DNA of 64,000 nt from Dechloromonas sp. GTDB taxonomy: Bacteria; Pseudomonadota; Gammaproteobacteria; Burkholderiales; Rhodocyclaceae. The stretch's first letter is position 1, and each line of letters begins with the position of its first letter. The notes under the pieces were generated by a model. It searched no databases, was not told the origin of the DNA, and saw nothing but the letters and a program-made list of their open reading frames with translations. This document shows positions 52,501 to 62,192 of the stretch, piece after piece. Location: assembly GCA_028687035.1 (NCBI GenBank), contig JAQUAX010000007.1:1-64000 (forward strand). Direction: 5' to 3'. The position numbers were made by a program, and so were the translations under genes.

Positions 52501-55500
52501 ACTTGATGCGGTGCGCGAAATCAAGGTTTCAATCCACGCTCCCCGTTGCCGGGGAGCGATGCGCGAGTTGCTCCAAAAGCGCTTCCTGACCAAGCAGTTT
52601 CAATCCACGCTCCCCGTTGCCGGGGAGCGATGCTCCGGATACCCATTGTTTTTCCCCCGATCCAACCGTTTCAATCCACGCTCCCCGTTGCCGGGGAGCG
52701 ATGCTGGTGCTCCTCGTTGCTCCAGTACCATTCCTTCTTGTTTCAATCCACGCTCCCCGTTGCCGGGGAGCGATGCGATTGCGGGACGGGATTCATTTTT
52801 TACCTTTCAGGTTTCAATCCACGCTCCCCGTTGCCGGGGAGCGATGCTTCCAGGAAATAGCGCCAGTCATATTGTCCAAAATGTTTCAATCCACGCTCCC
52901 CGTTGCCGGGGAGCGATGCCCGGCTCGTTCGCGGCGACTTCGCAGCTCCGCCGGTTTCAATCCACGCTCCCCGTTGCCGGGGAGCGATGCAACTTCAACA
53001 ACGGCAACCAGAACAACAACCACAAGTTTCAATCCACGCTCCCCGTTGCCGGGGAGCGATGCGGCGACCGCGTTTGGCCAGGGAATCGGGTTGAAAGTTT
53101 CAATCCACGCTCCCCGTTGCCGGGGAGCGATGCGAGGGCGGCGATCATGCGGCCTCCTCTGGAAACGGTTTCAATCCACGCTCCCCGTTGCCGGGGAGCG
53201 ATGCTACCCAAAACCGCGATGAGGGGCACACCTCAAGAGTTTCAATCCACGCTCCCCGTTGCCGGGGAGCGATGCGCGCGACCTTTTCACTGAGCCGCCG
53301 CAATCCGAAGTTTCAATCCACGCTCCCCGTTGCCGGGGAGCGATGCCAGAGATCGAAGGCGGGCGCGATCTCCGACTTCTCGTTTCAATCCACGCTCCCC
53401 GTTGCCGGGGAGCGATGCAATGCTGGACGGACCGCACGATTACGCAACAGAGGTTTCAATCCACGCTCCCCGTTGCCGGGGAGCGATGCCTCATCAAGCC
53501 GCGAGGCGTCATCGCCAACATCCAGTTTCAATCCACGCTCCCCGTTGCCGGGGAGCGATGCACCTTCCTTTTTGGAGATTTTCACCCATGAAGCTCATGT
53601 TTCAATCCACGCTCCCCGTTGCCGGGGAGCGATGCCGAACACATCGCAGCCCGGCATGGACTTGTAAATCGTTTCAATCCACGCTCCCCGTTGCCGGGGA
53701 GCGATGCTCGAGCCAATCCGTGGATTGCCGGTCTGGCGATTGGTTTCAATCCACGCTCCCCGTTGCCGGGGAGCGATGCATATCAACCGACGCGCAACCG
53801 ATGGTAATTAGGGCGGTTTCAATCCACGCTCCCCGTTGCCGGGGAGCGATGCGTCGAAACAGACTAAATACAGACCTTCGAGGGTATGTTTCAATCCACG
53901 CTCCCCGTTGCCGGGGAGCGATGCGGAGTTTGAAATATGAACGGAAAATCCGCTTTGATGTTTCAATCCACGCTCCCCGTTGCCGGGGAGCGATGCGTTT
54001 TGCGCGTTGTTTTGCGGCGCAGGCATGGATTGTTTCAATCCACGCTCCCCGTTGCCGGGGAGCGATGCCTGTTTTCTGCATATTGTTTATCGAAATGCAG
54101 GTGTTTCAATCCACGCTCCCCGTTGCCGGGGAGCGATGCGCCGACGTAAGAGGTCAGGCGCCCATTAACGAGCAGTTTCAATCCACGCTCCCCGTTGCCG
54201 GGGAGCGATGCCGAACTTTGCGCTCGTCATGTCGGCCATCATCAGCGGGTTTCAATCCACGCTCCCCGTTGCCGGGGAGCGATGCCACTACATGATGCGG
54301 TCGCCGAAGTCGTACAACGGTTTCAATCCACGCTCCCCGTTGCCGGGGAGCGATGCCGCTGTTGCGTGGCTTCCTTGTTGTAGTCGTTCGGGTTTCAATC
54401 CACGCTCCCCGTTGCCGGGGAGCGATGCACCTGTTTATCGATCTGCTCGATGTGCTGGCAGATGTTTCAATCCACGCTCCCCGTTGCCGGGGAGCGATGC
54501 CGTACCATTCCGGCGCGGCCATCGGACGCAACTCGTTTCAATCCACGCTCCCCGTTGCCGGGGAGCGATGCTGGTGCAGGTCTGATGGCATGACTCCCCC
54601 TATCTGCGTTTCAATCCACGCTCCCCGTTGCCGGGGAGCGATGCCTGGCATCTGGTCGGCTGGCAGCAAAAGACCTGGCAAGTTTCAATCCACGCTCCCC
54701 GTTGCCGGGGAGCGATGCCGCGATTGACGCGGCCCGGATCGGCGTTCAGGAGGTTTCAATCCACGCTCCCCGTTGCCGGGGAGCGATGCCCCGTAATGAG
54801 CTTGATCATGATTCATCCCTCCTGTTTCAATCCACGCTCCCCGTTGCCGGGGAGCGATGCCCAAGTCGCTGCGTTGCTGGCGTAGCTGTACGAGTTTCAA
54901 TCCACGCTCCCCGTTGCCGGGGAGCGATGCGCAAGAAGCAGGAGCAGCGCCTGCGCGGCAAGGTGTTTCAATCCACGCTCCCCGTTGCCGGGGAGCGATG
55001 CGGCACCAGCGCATGGAGGTGCTTGACCGCCTGGAGTTTCAATCCACGCTCCCCGTTGCCGGGGAGCGATGCGCCAGCCGACCAGATGCCACGGCGGCAG
55101 ATAGCTGTTTCAATCCACGCTCCCCGTTGCCGGGGAGCGATGCGCCATGACGTGGCCCGGATTCAGCGTCTTCACGATGTTTCAATCCACGCTCCCCGTT
55201 GCCGGGGAGCGATGCGGCAGTACAGCCGGACGCCCAGTTCGCGCTTGATGTTTCAATCCACGCTCCCCGTTGCCGGGGAGCGATGCGTCGGCCTGTGCTG
55301 GCGTAACGGCGAACTGTCGATGTTTCAATCCACGCTCCCCGTTGCCGGGGAGCGATGCTCGGCGGCATGGTCCGTTCGATCGTGACCGAGATGTTTCAAT
55401 CCACGCTCCCCGTTGCCGGGGAGCGATGCGGTTTCGTCGGTAACGGTCTTCAGGAAGGCTTTGGTTTCAATCCACGCTCCCCGTTGCCGGGGAGCGATGC

Positions 55501-55864
55501 ACGGCAAGCCCGTGGAATTCGGCTTTGACATTTTCGTGTTTCAATCCACGCTCCCCGTTGCCGGGGAGCGATGCCATTCATCCTTTCGGAGCAGTGTTAG
55601 TCGGTAGTGGTTTCAATCCACGCTCCCCGTTGCCGGGGAGCGATGCTTTTGACGATGCGGGGTTGTGGTACGTCAAAAAGGTTTCAATCCACGCTCCCCG
55701 TTGCCGGGGAGCGATGCCTTTAGCCCTCGAAAAAGACCGCAAGCGAATGGTGGTTTCAATCCACGCTCCCCGTTGCCGGGGAGCGATGCGCCAGGCCGTA
55801 CTCTTCCGCCGTGATCCTGCCGCTCTCGTTTCAATCCACGCTCCCCGTTGCCGGGGAGCGATGC
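46546..55864 (-). CRISPR. Type I-C CRISPR array: 129 full repeats plus one degenerate repeat
   Basis: On the + strand the repeat is 37 bp, made of GTTTCAATCCA, then CGCTCCCCG-TTGC-CGGGGAGCG, then ATGC. I counted 129 copies, the first at 46619-46655 and the last at 55828-55864, and saw no mismatch among them. Spacers are mostly 34-36 bp, 128 between full repeats. A degenerate repeat at 46546-46582 keeps the ends but has lost the left stem, and it encloses one more spacer. The cas genes, the ATTGAAAC end on the - strand and the decayed copy at the left all show that the array is transcribed leftward, with its leader at the right. Open reading frames through the repeats (peptides such as SIHAPRCRGAM) are artefacts. 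Confidence 0.99.
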
Positions 55865-56046
55865 TCATCTTCCGGAAGTCCCGGAATCCAAAGTGGAAAA
55901 GGTCTGCGTTGCGCGAACCTTTTGCCGAAGGGAGCCGGGCGATGTTATCTCAGGTGCCCGGCGAATGTGAAACGCAAGGCGATCAATGCCTTGCGCGGCG
56001 CGCGAACCGGCCGGGGAAAGTATGGGCACTTCAGGTTCGCGCAGCG
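55865..56046 (-). promoter_or_regulatory. CRISPR leader between cas2 and the array
   Basis: This is the 182-bp gap between the cas2 stop and the newest repeat. Read leftward, TTCACA (55966-55971), a 16-bp spacer and GATAAC (55944-55949) form a fair promoter starting about 70 bp before the first repeat. Structures present: CGCAAGGC/GCCTTGCG (55973-55995, 8-bp stem), GCCGGGC/GCCCGGC (55934-55940 and 55956-55962, flanking the -10), GCGCGAACC at 55911 and 56000 with an inverted copy at 56034, and CTTCCGGAAG (55869-55878) close to the repeat. Such elements may guide Cas1-Cas2 integration, which is an inference. Confidence 0.65.
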
Positions 56047-56337
56047 TCACAGGATGAGGGGAGCATCGAAGTTGGTGGCGCGGAAGCGGCCGTGCTCGCG
56101 CACTTCATAGCCGCGTAGTTCGGCCAGCCGGTAGAGGCGCAGGTTGTCCTGCGCAGCATCGATTTCGGCGACCAGGTCACGTTCCAGCATCTCGAAGCGG
56201 ACGCGGTCGACCTGGCATTCGAAGACGGATTTCTGCACCCGCTGGCCGACGCTTTCACAGAGCTTCGCAACGCGCCGCAGGCGCCGGCGACCTTCACGGG
56301 TTTCAGTGTTGACGTCGTAGCAGATGATGACCAGCAT
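56047..56337 (-). CDS. cas2: CRISPR-associated endonuclease Cas2
   Basis: A protein of 96 residues from ATG 56337. [20 protein letters not shown] is the classical Cas2 start with its conserved Asp (D8). [17 protein letters not shown] follows. It forms the Cas1-Cas2 complex that inserts new spacers next to the leader. It lies 2 bp after the cas1 stop. The longer frame to 56721 is a shadow inside cas1. Confidence 0.97.
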   Translation of the reverse strand: MLVIICYDVNTETREGRRRLRRVAKLCESVGQRVQKSVFECQVDRVRFEMLERDLVAEIDAAQDNLRLYRLAELRGYEVREHGRFRATNFDAPLIL

Positions 56338-56339
56338 GA

Positions 56340-57377
56340 TCAGCGCACCAAATAGGGCAGGTATTCGGTTGCGTCTCCGCGCAGCGTTCGCGCCAGCAAA
56401 CGGGCCTGGATGTGCGGCAGCAAACCCAGCGGCACGCTTTCGCTGAGCAGCGGATGGGCCAGGTTTTCCTGCTTGCGCTCCTGATAGGCGACCAGCACCG
56501 TCTTTCGCGCATCGCCTTCGAGCAGCACGGCGCCGCCTTCGCGTTCGACGAAGTCGTCCGCGCCGATCTGGCCGCGGTTGATCAGCGAAAGTACCAGACG
56601 ATCGGCGAAGGCGCGAAATTCCTCCATCAGGTCCAGCGCCAGCGCCGCCCGGCCCGGGCGCACGGCATGCAGAAAACCGATCTGTGGATCGAGGCCGCTG
56701 GCTTCGACGGCTGAGCGGCAATCGTTCATCAGCAGCGAATAGACGAAGGAGAGCAGGGCATTGATGCGGTCCCGTGGCGGGCGCCGGCTACGTCCGTCCA
56801 TGCGGAAAATTTCCCGCGCCGAGGCACGGATCAGCGCATTGAGCGCTGCGAAATACTGACGGGCTGCCTCACCTTCGATGCCACGCAGCGCATCGGCATC
56901 GCCTGCTTCGGGTAATCTCCGCAAAGCCGCCGCCAGATCGGCCGCGCCGCGTGCCAGGATCGTTGCGTCGTCCGGTGTCTTGGCCTCGCGAGCCCCGCGC
57001 AGCAGAACCTGGCGGCAATTGCGCAGCTTGCCGGCGATGCAGTTGCGCGCCACGTTGAGGGCAAAAGCCGGGTCGCCGGCCAGACGATGCTGCGCCTGGC
57101 GCAGCAGCACGTTGCCCGAAACCGGTCCTTCCAGGCGCGCCTTGAAGCGTCCGTGCGCATCGAGCAAGACCAGGCTGATGCCGCTGTCGGCCAGCTTGTG
57201 CATCAGCGGCAGCGACACCGAAACATGCCCGAAGCAGACGACCGCACTCAGGTGATGCAGCGGAACGCGCAGCCGGGTTTCCTTGTCGACCTCGATGCGC
57301 AGGGTTTCGTTGTCGAGATGGACGTAACTCTCGGGCGTCGTCACGTAGAGCGTGTTGAGCAGTTGCATGTCAGTCAT
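56340..57377 (-). CDS. cas1: CRISPR-associated integrase Cas1 (type I-C)
   Basis: A protein of 345 residues. The N-terminal beta domain ([20 protein letters not shown]) and C-terminal helical domain with [20 protein letters not shown], the catalytic His in [20 protein letters not shown] and the following acidic residues are intact. The start at 57377 overlaps the cas4 stop by 8 bp; ATG 57368 is an alternative. It catalyses spacer integration together with Cas2 and Cas4. Confidence 0.97.
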   Translation of the reverse strand: MTDMQLLNTLYVTTPESYVHLDNETLRIEVDKETRLRVPLHHLSAVVCFGHVSVSLPLMHKLADSGISLVLLDAHGRFKARLEGPVSGNVLLRQAQHRLAGDPAFALNVARNCIAGKLRNCRQVLLRGAREAKTPDDATILARGAADLAAALRRLPEAGDADALRGIEGEAARQYFAALNALIRASAREIFRMDGRSRRPPRDRINALLSFVYSLLMNDCRSAVEASGLDPQIGFLHAVRPGRAALALDLMEEFRAFADRLVLSLINRGQIGADDFVEREGGAVLLEGDARKTVLVAYQERKQENLAHPLLSESVPLGLLPHIQARLLARTLRGDATEYLPYLVR

Positions 57378-58008
57378 CCACTTCGAACAGGGAATGCCGG
57401 AGTGCCGCGTGCTCCGGTGTCGGCGCCAGGGCTTCCGGCTGGCAAAGATCGCGCAGCGAGCAGGCGCGGCAGTGATCGTCGTTGAGCGGCGGCGGCATTT
57501 CGCCGGATTGCAGCAATTGGCGAACGGCTGCCGCGGTCGACTCGGTTTTTGCCCTTAAATCGGCGTCGACCGCGACGATGCGCCGCCGCCGCGAACTGGC
57601 GTAATACAGGGCGCCTTCCGGCACCGGACGCCCGAACATTTCTTCCAGGCACAGCGCCTGCGCCGCCAGTTGAATGTCGTCGCAAGCGGCAATGTCGGCC
57701 CGTTTGTGGCGCGAACCGTGTTTGTACTCCACCGGGTACGGTGTGCCGTCCGCCAGGAACTCGACGACATCGGCTTTGCCGACCAGCCCGAGCCGGTCGC
57801 TGAACAGCGGCAGCGCCCGCTCGCTGCGCAAGCCTTCGCGCACTTCGCAACCGGGATCATCCACCCGCTTGTGCAAGGCCTGGCCGCGCTGGGTGAACAG
57901 GTTTTCCTCGAACACCTGCTCGACATGGATCAGCGCGCACTGGCGCGGGCAGTAGCACCAGTGCTGGAGCGCGGAAAGCGGAATGGGATCAAGGGGGGCG
58001 GTCGTCAT
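57370..58008 (-). CDS. cas4: CRISPR-associated exonuclease Cas4
   Basis: A protein of 212 residues. The iron-sulfur cysteines are seen at the front in LQHWCYCPRQCALIH and at the back in CRACSLRDLCQPE. The RecB-like nuclease motif is GKADVVEFLADG followed by YPVEYKHGSRHK. Cas4 trims prespacers and checks the PAM during adaptation in type I-C. It is separated from cas7c by 615 bp that hold a toxin-antitoxin pair on the other strand. Confidence 0.95.
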   Translation of the reverse strand: MTTAPLDPIPLSALQHWCYCPRQCALIHVEQVFEENLFTQRGQALHKRVDDPGCEVREGLRSERALPLFSDRLGLVGKADVVEFLADGTPYPVEYKHGSRHKRADIAACDDIQLAAQALCLEEMFGRPVPEGALYYASSRRRRIVAVDADLRAKTESTAAAVRQLLQSGEMPPPLNDDHCRACSLRDLCQPEALAPTPEHAALRHSLFEVDD

Positions 58009-58081
58009 CGCCTAAACCCTTGGATGGATTTGGCAACTTGCTTGGGTTAGCATTGCCGAAGCCTTACCGGAGGTACTTGCC

Positions 58082-58324
58082 ATGATCAGTTCACCCCTTG
58101 AAGATATTGAAGCCGCCGCCTTGCAACTGGCGACCAGCGACCGCGCCAAACTGGCAGAACGCCTGTTGATCAGCCTCGACGAAGACGACGAAATTCTGGC
58201 AAGCTGGGTCGCGGAAGCCGAACGGCGCGCCGATGCGTTCGACCGTGGCGAAATGGAAACCATCGACTTCGACGAGGCGATTGCCCAAGCCCGCGCCCGT
58301 CTGGCCAACCGCCGGGCGGCATGA
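58082..58324 (+). CDS. Antitoxin of an addiction module (TIGR02574-like), inside the cas operon
   Basis: A protein of 80 residues. LQLATSDRAKLAERLLISLD in the first half and an acidic, helical second half (ASWVAEAERRADAFDRGEME) match the short 'putative addiction module component' antitoxins that pair with ParE/RelE toxins. A good ribosome site (GGAGG) precedes ATG 58082. It overlaps the toxin start by 4 bp (ATGA). It is read against the cas genes on both sides. It may bind its own promoter region (58009-58081), which also lies just upstream of cas4. Confidence 0.85.
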   Translation: MISSPLEDIEAAALQLATSDRAKLAERLLISLDEDDEILASWVAEAERRADAFDRGEMETIDFDEAIAQARARLANRRAA

Positions 58325-58614
58325 AAGCCATCTTTCTCAAGTCGGCACAAACCGAACTCGACGCAGCCATCGATTACTACGCCGACCATGCGAGCGACCG
58401 GGTCGCGGAAGCTTTTCTGCAAGATGCCCTGCTGACGCGCCAACGACTGATCGAACACCCGGAAATCGGCAAAGCCATCTCGAAACGACTGCGCGCACTG
58501 GCTTTCAAGCATTTCCCCTATTCCCTCATTTACCGGCTTTCCGCTGACACCATCAGCATCCAAGCCGTCGCCCACCAGCGCCGCCGGTTTGGATATTGGA
58601 CCGGGCGGCGCTGA
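58321..58614 (+). CDS. ParE/RelE-family toxin, inside the cas operon
   Basis: A protein of 97 residues. AIFLKSAQTELDAAIDYYAD at the front, the central KAISKRLRALAFKHFPYSLIYRL and the end IQAVAHQRRRFGYW match the ParE/RelE fold, including the common PYxLIY and HxRR motifs. ATG 58321 overlaps the antitoxin stop. Its stop lies only 9 bp from the stop of cas7c, with which it converges. The likely target is gyrase or ribosome-bound mRNA; the sequence does not decide. Confidence 0.88.
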   Translation: MKAIFLKSAQTELDAAIDYYADHASDRVAEAFLQDALLTRQRLIEHPEIGKAISKRLRALAFKHFPYSLIYRLSADTISIQAVAHQRRRFGYWTGRR

Positions 58615-58623
58615 GCGGCAGAC

Positions 58624-59487
58624 TCAGAAGCCGTCGATAATTTCCGGCTTCAGTCCGGGCAACGCTTGAAGCAAGGCGTCTTTATCGAAAGTACCGTCTT
58701 CCTTGAGCAGGTTCCTCAGCGAGTCGTGGACTTTGGCAGCCGAATGCTGTCCTGCCTTGCAATTGTGCTTCCACCAGACAACCGTCAGAACCTGCATGCT
58801 GCCATCAGGACGAGCGGAGGAAGCATCGTTCTCGAACAGTTTGGGCAGAATTGCCTTGATTACTTCCGCATCGGCATCACTGAAACCCGTGCGCTCGGCG
58901 AGTTGCGGATTGATGCTGCCGTAGCACTCGTAAATTCCATGATCGACCCGATGTTTCATCCCCATGGTGTCAGTGCCGCGCTTGCTACCATCACCCTCGC
59001 CGCTTACGCTCTTGGTGATCTGCGTGCTCGTCACGCCGACGATTTCTTTACTAAATGCAGATTGCACTGTCACCGGACCACGAACTGGGATTGAAACGCC
59101 GCTGGCATCTCCATCCTTGCCGAACGCAAAGACTTGCCCAAATGCCCGGACATCGAACCATTTTTCGCAAGCTTTCTTCGCTGTCTCGTCTTTCTTTGAC
59201 TTTTTGGGGTTCCAAGCCTCTTTGCCCAAGCCGTTGGTTTCCGATTCCGCTCGATTACGCAGGCTGGTTTCGGTATCGACCTTACGATCATCCGACTGCA
59301 CAAAAATCGCATGCCCGGCCTCTTGCAGACGATCCCGCAACTTACGCTTGAGGCAAACATCGGTAATTTCCCCAAAGCCACCGTAATCAGTACGGGGGCG
59401 GTTGCCGTTCAACGGATCACCGTTCGGGTTGGCATTACGAACGCGCAAGACGAGCGCGAAATCGATTTTGTTTTGCAGAGTGCTCAT
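58624..59487 (-). CDS. cas7c: Cascade backbone protein Cas7c (Csd2)
   Basis: A protein of 287 residues, normal for Csd2. The start DFALVLRVRNANPNGDPLNG and the middle SIPVRGPVTVQSAFSKEIVG, followed by TDTMGMKHRVDHGIYECYGS, are typical. Several copies coat the crRNA spacer in the type I-C Cascade. It is 33 bp after the cas8c stop. Codon use is less GC-biased than in the core genes of the window, as in the other cas genes upstream of it. Confidence 0.95.
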   Translation of the reverse strand: MSTLQNKIDFALVLRVRNANPNGDPLNGNRPRTDYGGFGEITDVCLKRKLRDRLQEAGHAIFVQSDDRKVDTETSLRNRAESETNGLGKEAWNPKKSKKDETAKKACEKWFDVRAFGQVFAFGKDGDASGVSIPVRGPVTVQSAFSKEIVGVTSTQITKSVSGEGDGSKRGTDTMGMKHRVDHGIYECYGSINPQLAERTGFSDADAEVIKAILPKLFENDASSARPDGSMQVLTVVWWKHNCKAGQHSAAKVHDSLRNLLKEDGTFDKDALLQALPGLKPEIIDGF

Positions 59488-59520
59488 TTGGAATTCCTTT
59501 CAGAAAAATACTTGGCTAAT

Positions 59521-61461
59521 TCAGTGGTTAGTTTCGGCTTGGCTATCGGCACTGGCGGCTTGTTTTTCCGCGTCAGCCGATGGCCAGAAATCCTTGCGTT
59601 GCGCGTGGTAGCCAAGCAGGAACTCGCCGCTTAAAGGCGCGTCACTGGTTCTTTCCGGCAACTTGTTCAACGCACTCATGACTTCGTCCAACAACTTGCG
59701 ACGCTTGACCAGAAGGCCAACCGATCTGTCGCTCCCTGCCTGCATCCGGGCTTCGTAGGGTTTGAGTGCAAGCTCAATCGTCCGCCAGGTTGAGAACGGA
59801 CGATCCGCAAAACGCTGCATCAGCCGGCCTGCCGTGGTTTCCCGCTTTTTCCCCTCATCCGAGGCCGACAAGGCATAGCCTTCGATGCTGTCAGCGATGG
59901 CCAGCAAACGGCCATAGAGGTAGTCGCGACTGTTTCTTTCCGTTTCCAAATCCATCTGGTAGTTCCTTTCCTGGTGGTATCCCTTAAAAAGTGCGCAAGC
60001 TATTCCCAAAACTTTTTCCCATTCCCAGCGTTCCAGTCCGACGCGATTGGTCGCTCGCCGAACAGTGCTTCTCACCAGATCAAGCGGCACATCCCAGCCA
60101 TCGACAATGCACGGCAGCAAACGCTCTACCGTCGCCTTCTGGAGTTTTTCATCGAGACGCCGACCGTAGGCCGCTTCGGCAATATCGGGCGGCGCAGGTG
60201 CGCCAATGAAACGCGTGTCCTTGCCGTAGTTTTGATGCCAGGCATACCGTGCATGCCAAGCTTCCAGTCGCTTGAGAAAGTCGGAACCCTTCAGTTCGCG
60301 GTAAAAGCTGATCGCCATACGACCCGGCGTCGCTGAATCCAAGCCAATTACAACGACATCCTCTTTGGGATCGAGCTTGGCGCCGTAACCGGCAACGGCT
60401 TTCTTCAGGCGCAAGGCAAAATTCTGGTCGGTACCAACCGAACTTGTCGTAGTTTTTATGTCCGAGCTATCAAGCTCGAATTGCTCAAAGATGTTTTTGA
60501 TTGGATTGGGCAACAAAACGCCTGAAACAGCCCAACTTACGATAGCCTGATCGCCCTTTCGGTAGCCTTGGTGGGCAAGCAACCAGCGCAAGGCGTTATG
60601 GGCCTTTTGCGTGACATCGAAGCCCACTGAAATAACCTCATCCGCCTCAATGAATTTGCCGCGAAAGGTATAGCCAGAATTGTCATTGGCAGAAATCAGC
60701 TTGGCCTTATCGCCGGCATGCCTCAGTTTCGCCGGGTGCTGAATCGCTAACGCTGACTCCTGACCGGTCACCATGCAAATTCCAAACAAGGCTTGGGTAT
60801 GCTGGTAATACGCAATCCAGGAGTCGATCAGGGACTGATCCTGCCAAGTTGCGCTCAACGGATCATCCGGGGCGATTTCCACCCGCCAACGAATAAACGC
60901 GTCTTCCGGTGCTTGAGTGTTCTGAATGACCTTGAAGATGGCCGGTGCAGGATTCGTCTCGTCACTCCAGCTTTTGAGAAGTTTGCCGTCCTCGCCAAGC
61001 GGCAGGATTCCCGCCGCAACCAAATCCCGCACCACACTCCCTTTTTCCACATACTTGAGAATGGCCGTCAATTTTGGATGCGACCATTCAGAGGTAGCCC
61101 AGGCGCGCAGCCCGGCCAGATAGTCGCGGTGCGGCACATCCGGCTCTTTGGCAAAGCCCGAGGTCACTTCGCCGCCGAAAACCACGAAGTCCTCTGCCAA
61201 ATACTGCAATTTGTCGCAAAGCGGATGATTGACCGGCTTGCTCCCGGCTCTTCCCGCCGAGCTTTCAGTACACGGAATCAGCGTTGTTCCCTGCGTTTTC
61301 TCGATAACCGAAGCACGTTTGAAACAGCCGTTGCTATCGAGCACAATTTCAATCTGCGCCTGCTGTGTGGAGTGGCAAATCGGCATCAGCGGCTCGAAAC
61401 CTTCTGGTTCGTGCCCGGCGCACAGTTCGTAGGTTTCATACAGCTTTTGAATCCAGCTCAT
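59521..61461 (-). CDS. cas8c: Cascade large subunit Cas8c (Csd1)
   Basis: A protein of 646 residues of the Csd1 family. Visible landmarks are the N-terminal [40 protein letters not shown] with [33 protein letters not shown], and the C-terminal helical part around [20 protein letters not shown]. Cas8c recognises the PAM. In type I-C the small subunit Cas11 is made from an internal start within cas8c, so a start codon in the last third should be expected. It overlaps cas5c by 4 bp. Confidence 0.95.
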   Translation of the reverse strand: MSWIQKLYETYELCAGHEPEGFEPLMPICHSTQQAQIEIVLDSNGCFKRASVIEKTQGTTLIPCTESSAGRAGSKPVNHPLCDKLQYLAEDFVVFGGEVTSGFAKEPDVPHRDYLAGLRAWATSEWSHPKLTAILKYVEKGSVVRDLVAAGILPLGEDGKLLKSWSDETNPAPAIFKVIQNTQAPEDAFIRWRVEIAPDDPLSATWQDQSLIDSWIAYYQHTQALFGICMVTGQESALAIQHPAKLRHAGDKAKLISANDNSGYTFRGKFIEADEVISVGFDVTQKAHNALRWLLAHQGYRKGDQAIVSWAVSGVLLPNPIKNIFEQFELDSSDIKTTTSSVGTDQNFALRLKKAVAGYGAKLDPKEDVVVIGLDSATPGRMAISFYRELKGSDFLKRLEAWHARYAWHQNYGKDTRFIGAPAPPDIAEAAYGRRLDEKLQKATVERLLPCIVDGWDVPLDLVRSTVRRATNRVGLERWEWEKVLGIACALFKGYHQERNYQMDLETERNSRDYLYGRLLAIADSIEGYALSASDEGKKRETTAGRLMQRFADRPFSTWRTIELALKPYEARMQAGSDRSVGLLVKRRKLLDEVMSALNKLPERTSDAPLSGEFLLGYHAQRKDFWPSADAEKQAASADSQAETNH

Positions 61462-62192
61462 GATTGCGCCTCCAACTGGCCGGCCAAATCATCGGCTTCT
61501 TCATCCACCGCACGCTGATTGGTCGAGACACCAAAGGCTTTCGGACTCATATCCCTGACGAATTTCCGCACCTTGCAGTCTTCCGGTCGGTCGAAACGGA
61601 TCACGCCATTGACCATCGTCGGAGACCAGCTTCGGGTGTACAGCTTGTTTTCCCCGGTTTCGTCGGGATAGTCGAAACTGTGAAACATCAGCCCGAAACC
61701 GAGTTCGCCGTCGGCATCCAGCTCGCCGACGCCGGAACCGAATTCGCAGGGCTCAACGTAGCCCTGGCAATCGCGGGTTCCCAGAAAAATATCCTGGCGT
61801 CCGCCCCGCTCCAGCATGCGTTTGGCAATGTCATAGTGCTTCCCTTCTATCCGGTCCGCTGCCAATTCCTGGCGGTGGGTATTCCACTCGAAATGCGCCC
61901 GAACCTGATACTCGACATCAGACAGGAAGGTATAGATCGCCAGACTGTTACCGCCGCCGAATTCCTGCGGCTTGGTGCCCTTGGTCTGTGTCCGGATACG
62001 CTTCATGACGCGCACCTCATCCACCACCCAGATCAACGTCGGTTTCCAGTAAATGGACTTCAGGACGCCTTTGAGGGCTTCATAGGTGGGTATGTGGTAC
62101 GAGCACTTTTCGCCACCGATTCGGGTGAGCGGATCGGTAAATAGGGCATAGCGGCCCCATAAACGGAATTCGATACTGTTGCGCCTAGACAT
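61458..62192 (-). CDS. cas5c: crRNA-processing Cascade protein Cas5c (Cas5d)
   Basis: A protein of 244 residues. [20 protein letters not shown] at the front and the pair Lys-His in [12 protein letters not shown] correspond to the catalytic region known from Cas5d, with a Tyr in KSIYWKP as the probable third residue. In type I-C this protein replaces Cas6 and cuts the repeat at the 3' base of the hairpin. The gene overlaps cas3 by 8 bp and cas8c by 4 bp. Confidence 0.95.
   Translation of the reverse strand: MSRRNSIEFRLWGRYALFTDPLTRIGGEKCSYHIPTYEALKGVLKSIYWKPTLIWVVDEVRVMKRIRTQTKGTKPQEFGGGNSLAIYTFLSDVEYQVRAHFEWNTHRQELAADRIEGKHYDIAKRMLERGGRQDIFLGTRDCQGYVEPCEFGSGVGELDADGELGFGLMFHSFDYPDETGENKLYTRSWSPTMVNGVIRFDRPEDCKVRKFVRDMSPKAFGVSTNQRAVDEEADDLAGQLEAQS

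Noticed and set aside
46515-56118. Many overlapping open frames up to 335 codons, on both strands, with repeated peptides such as SIHAPRCRGAM, FQSTLPVAGERC and SLPGNGERGLKP
   Set aside because: They are the six-frame translations of the CRISPR repeat read through spacers; the frame changes from unit to unit and there are no gene signals.
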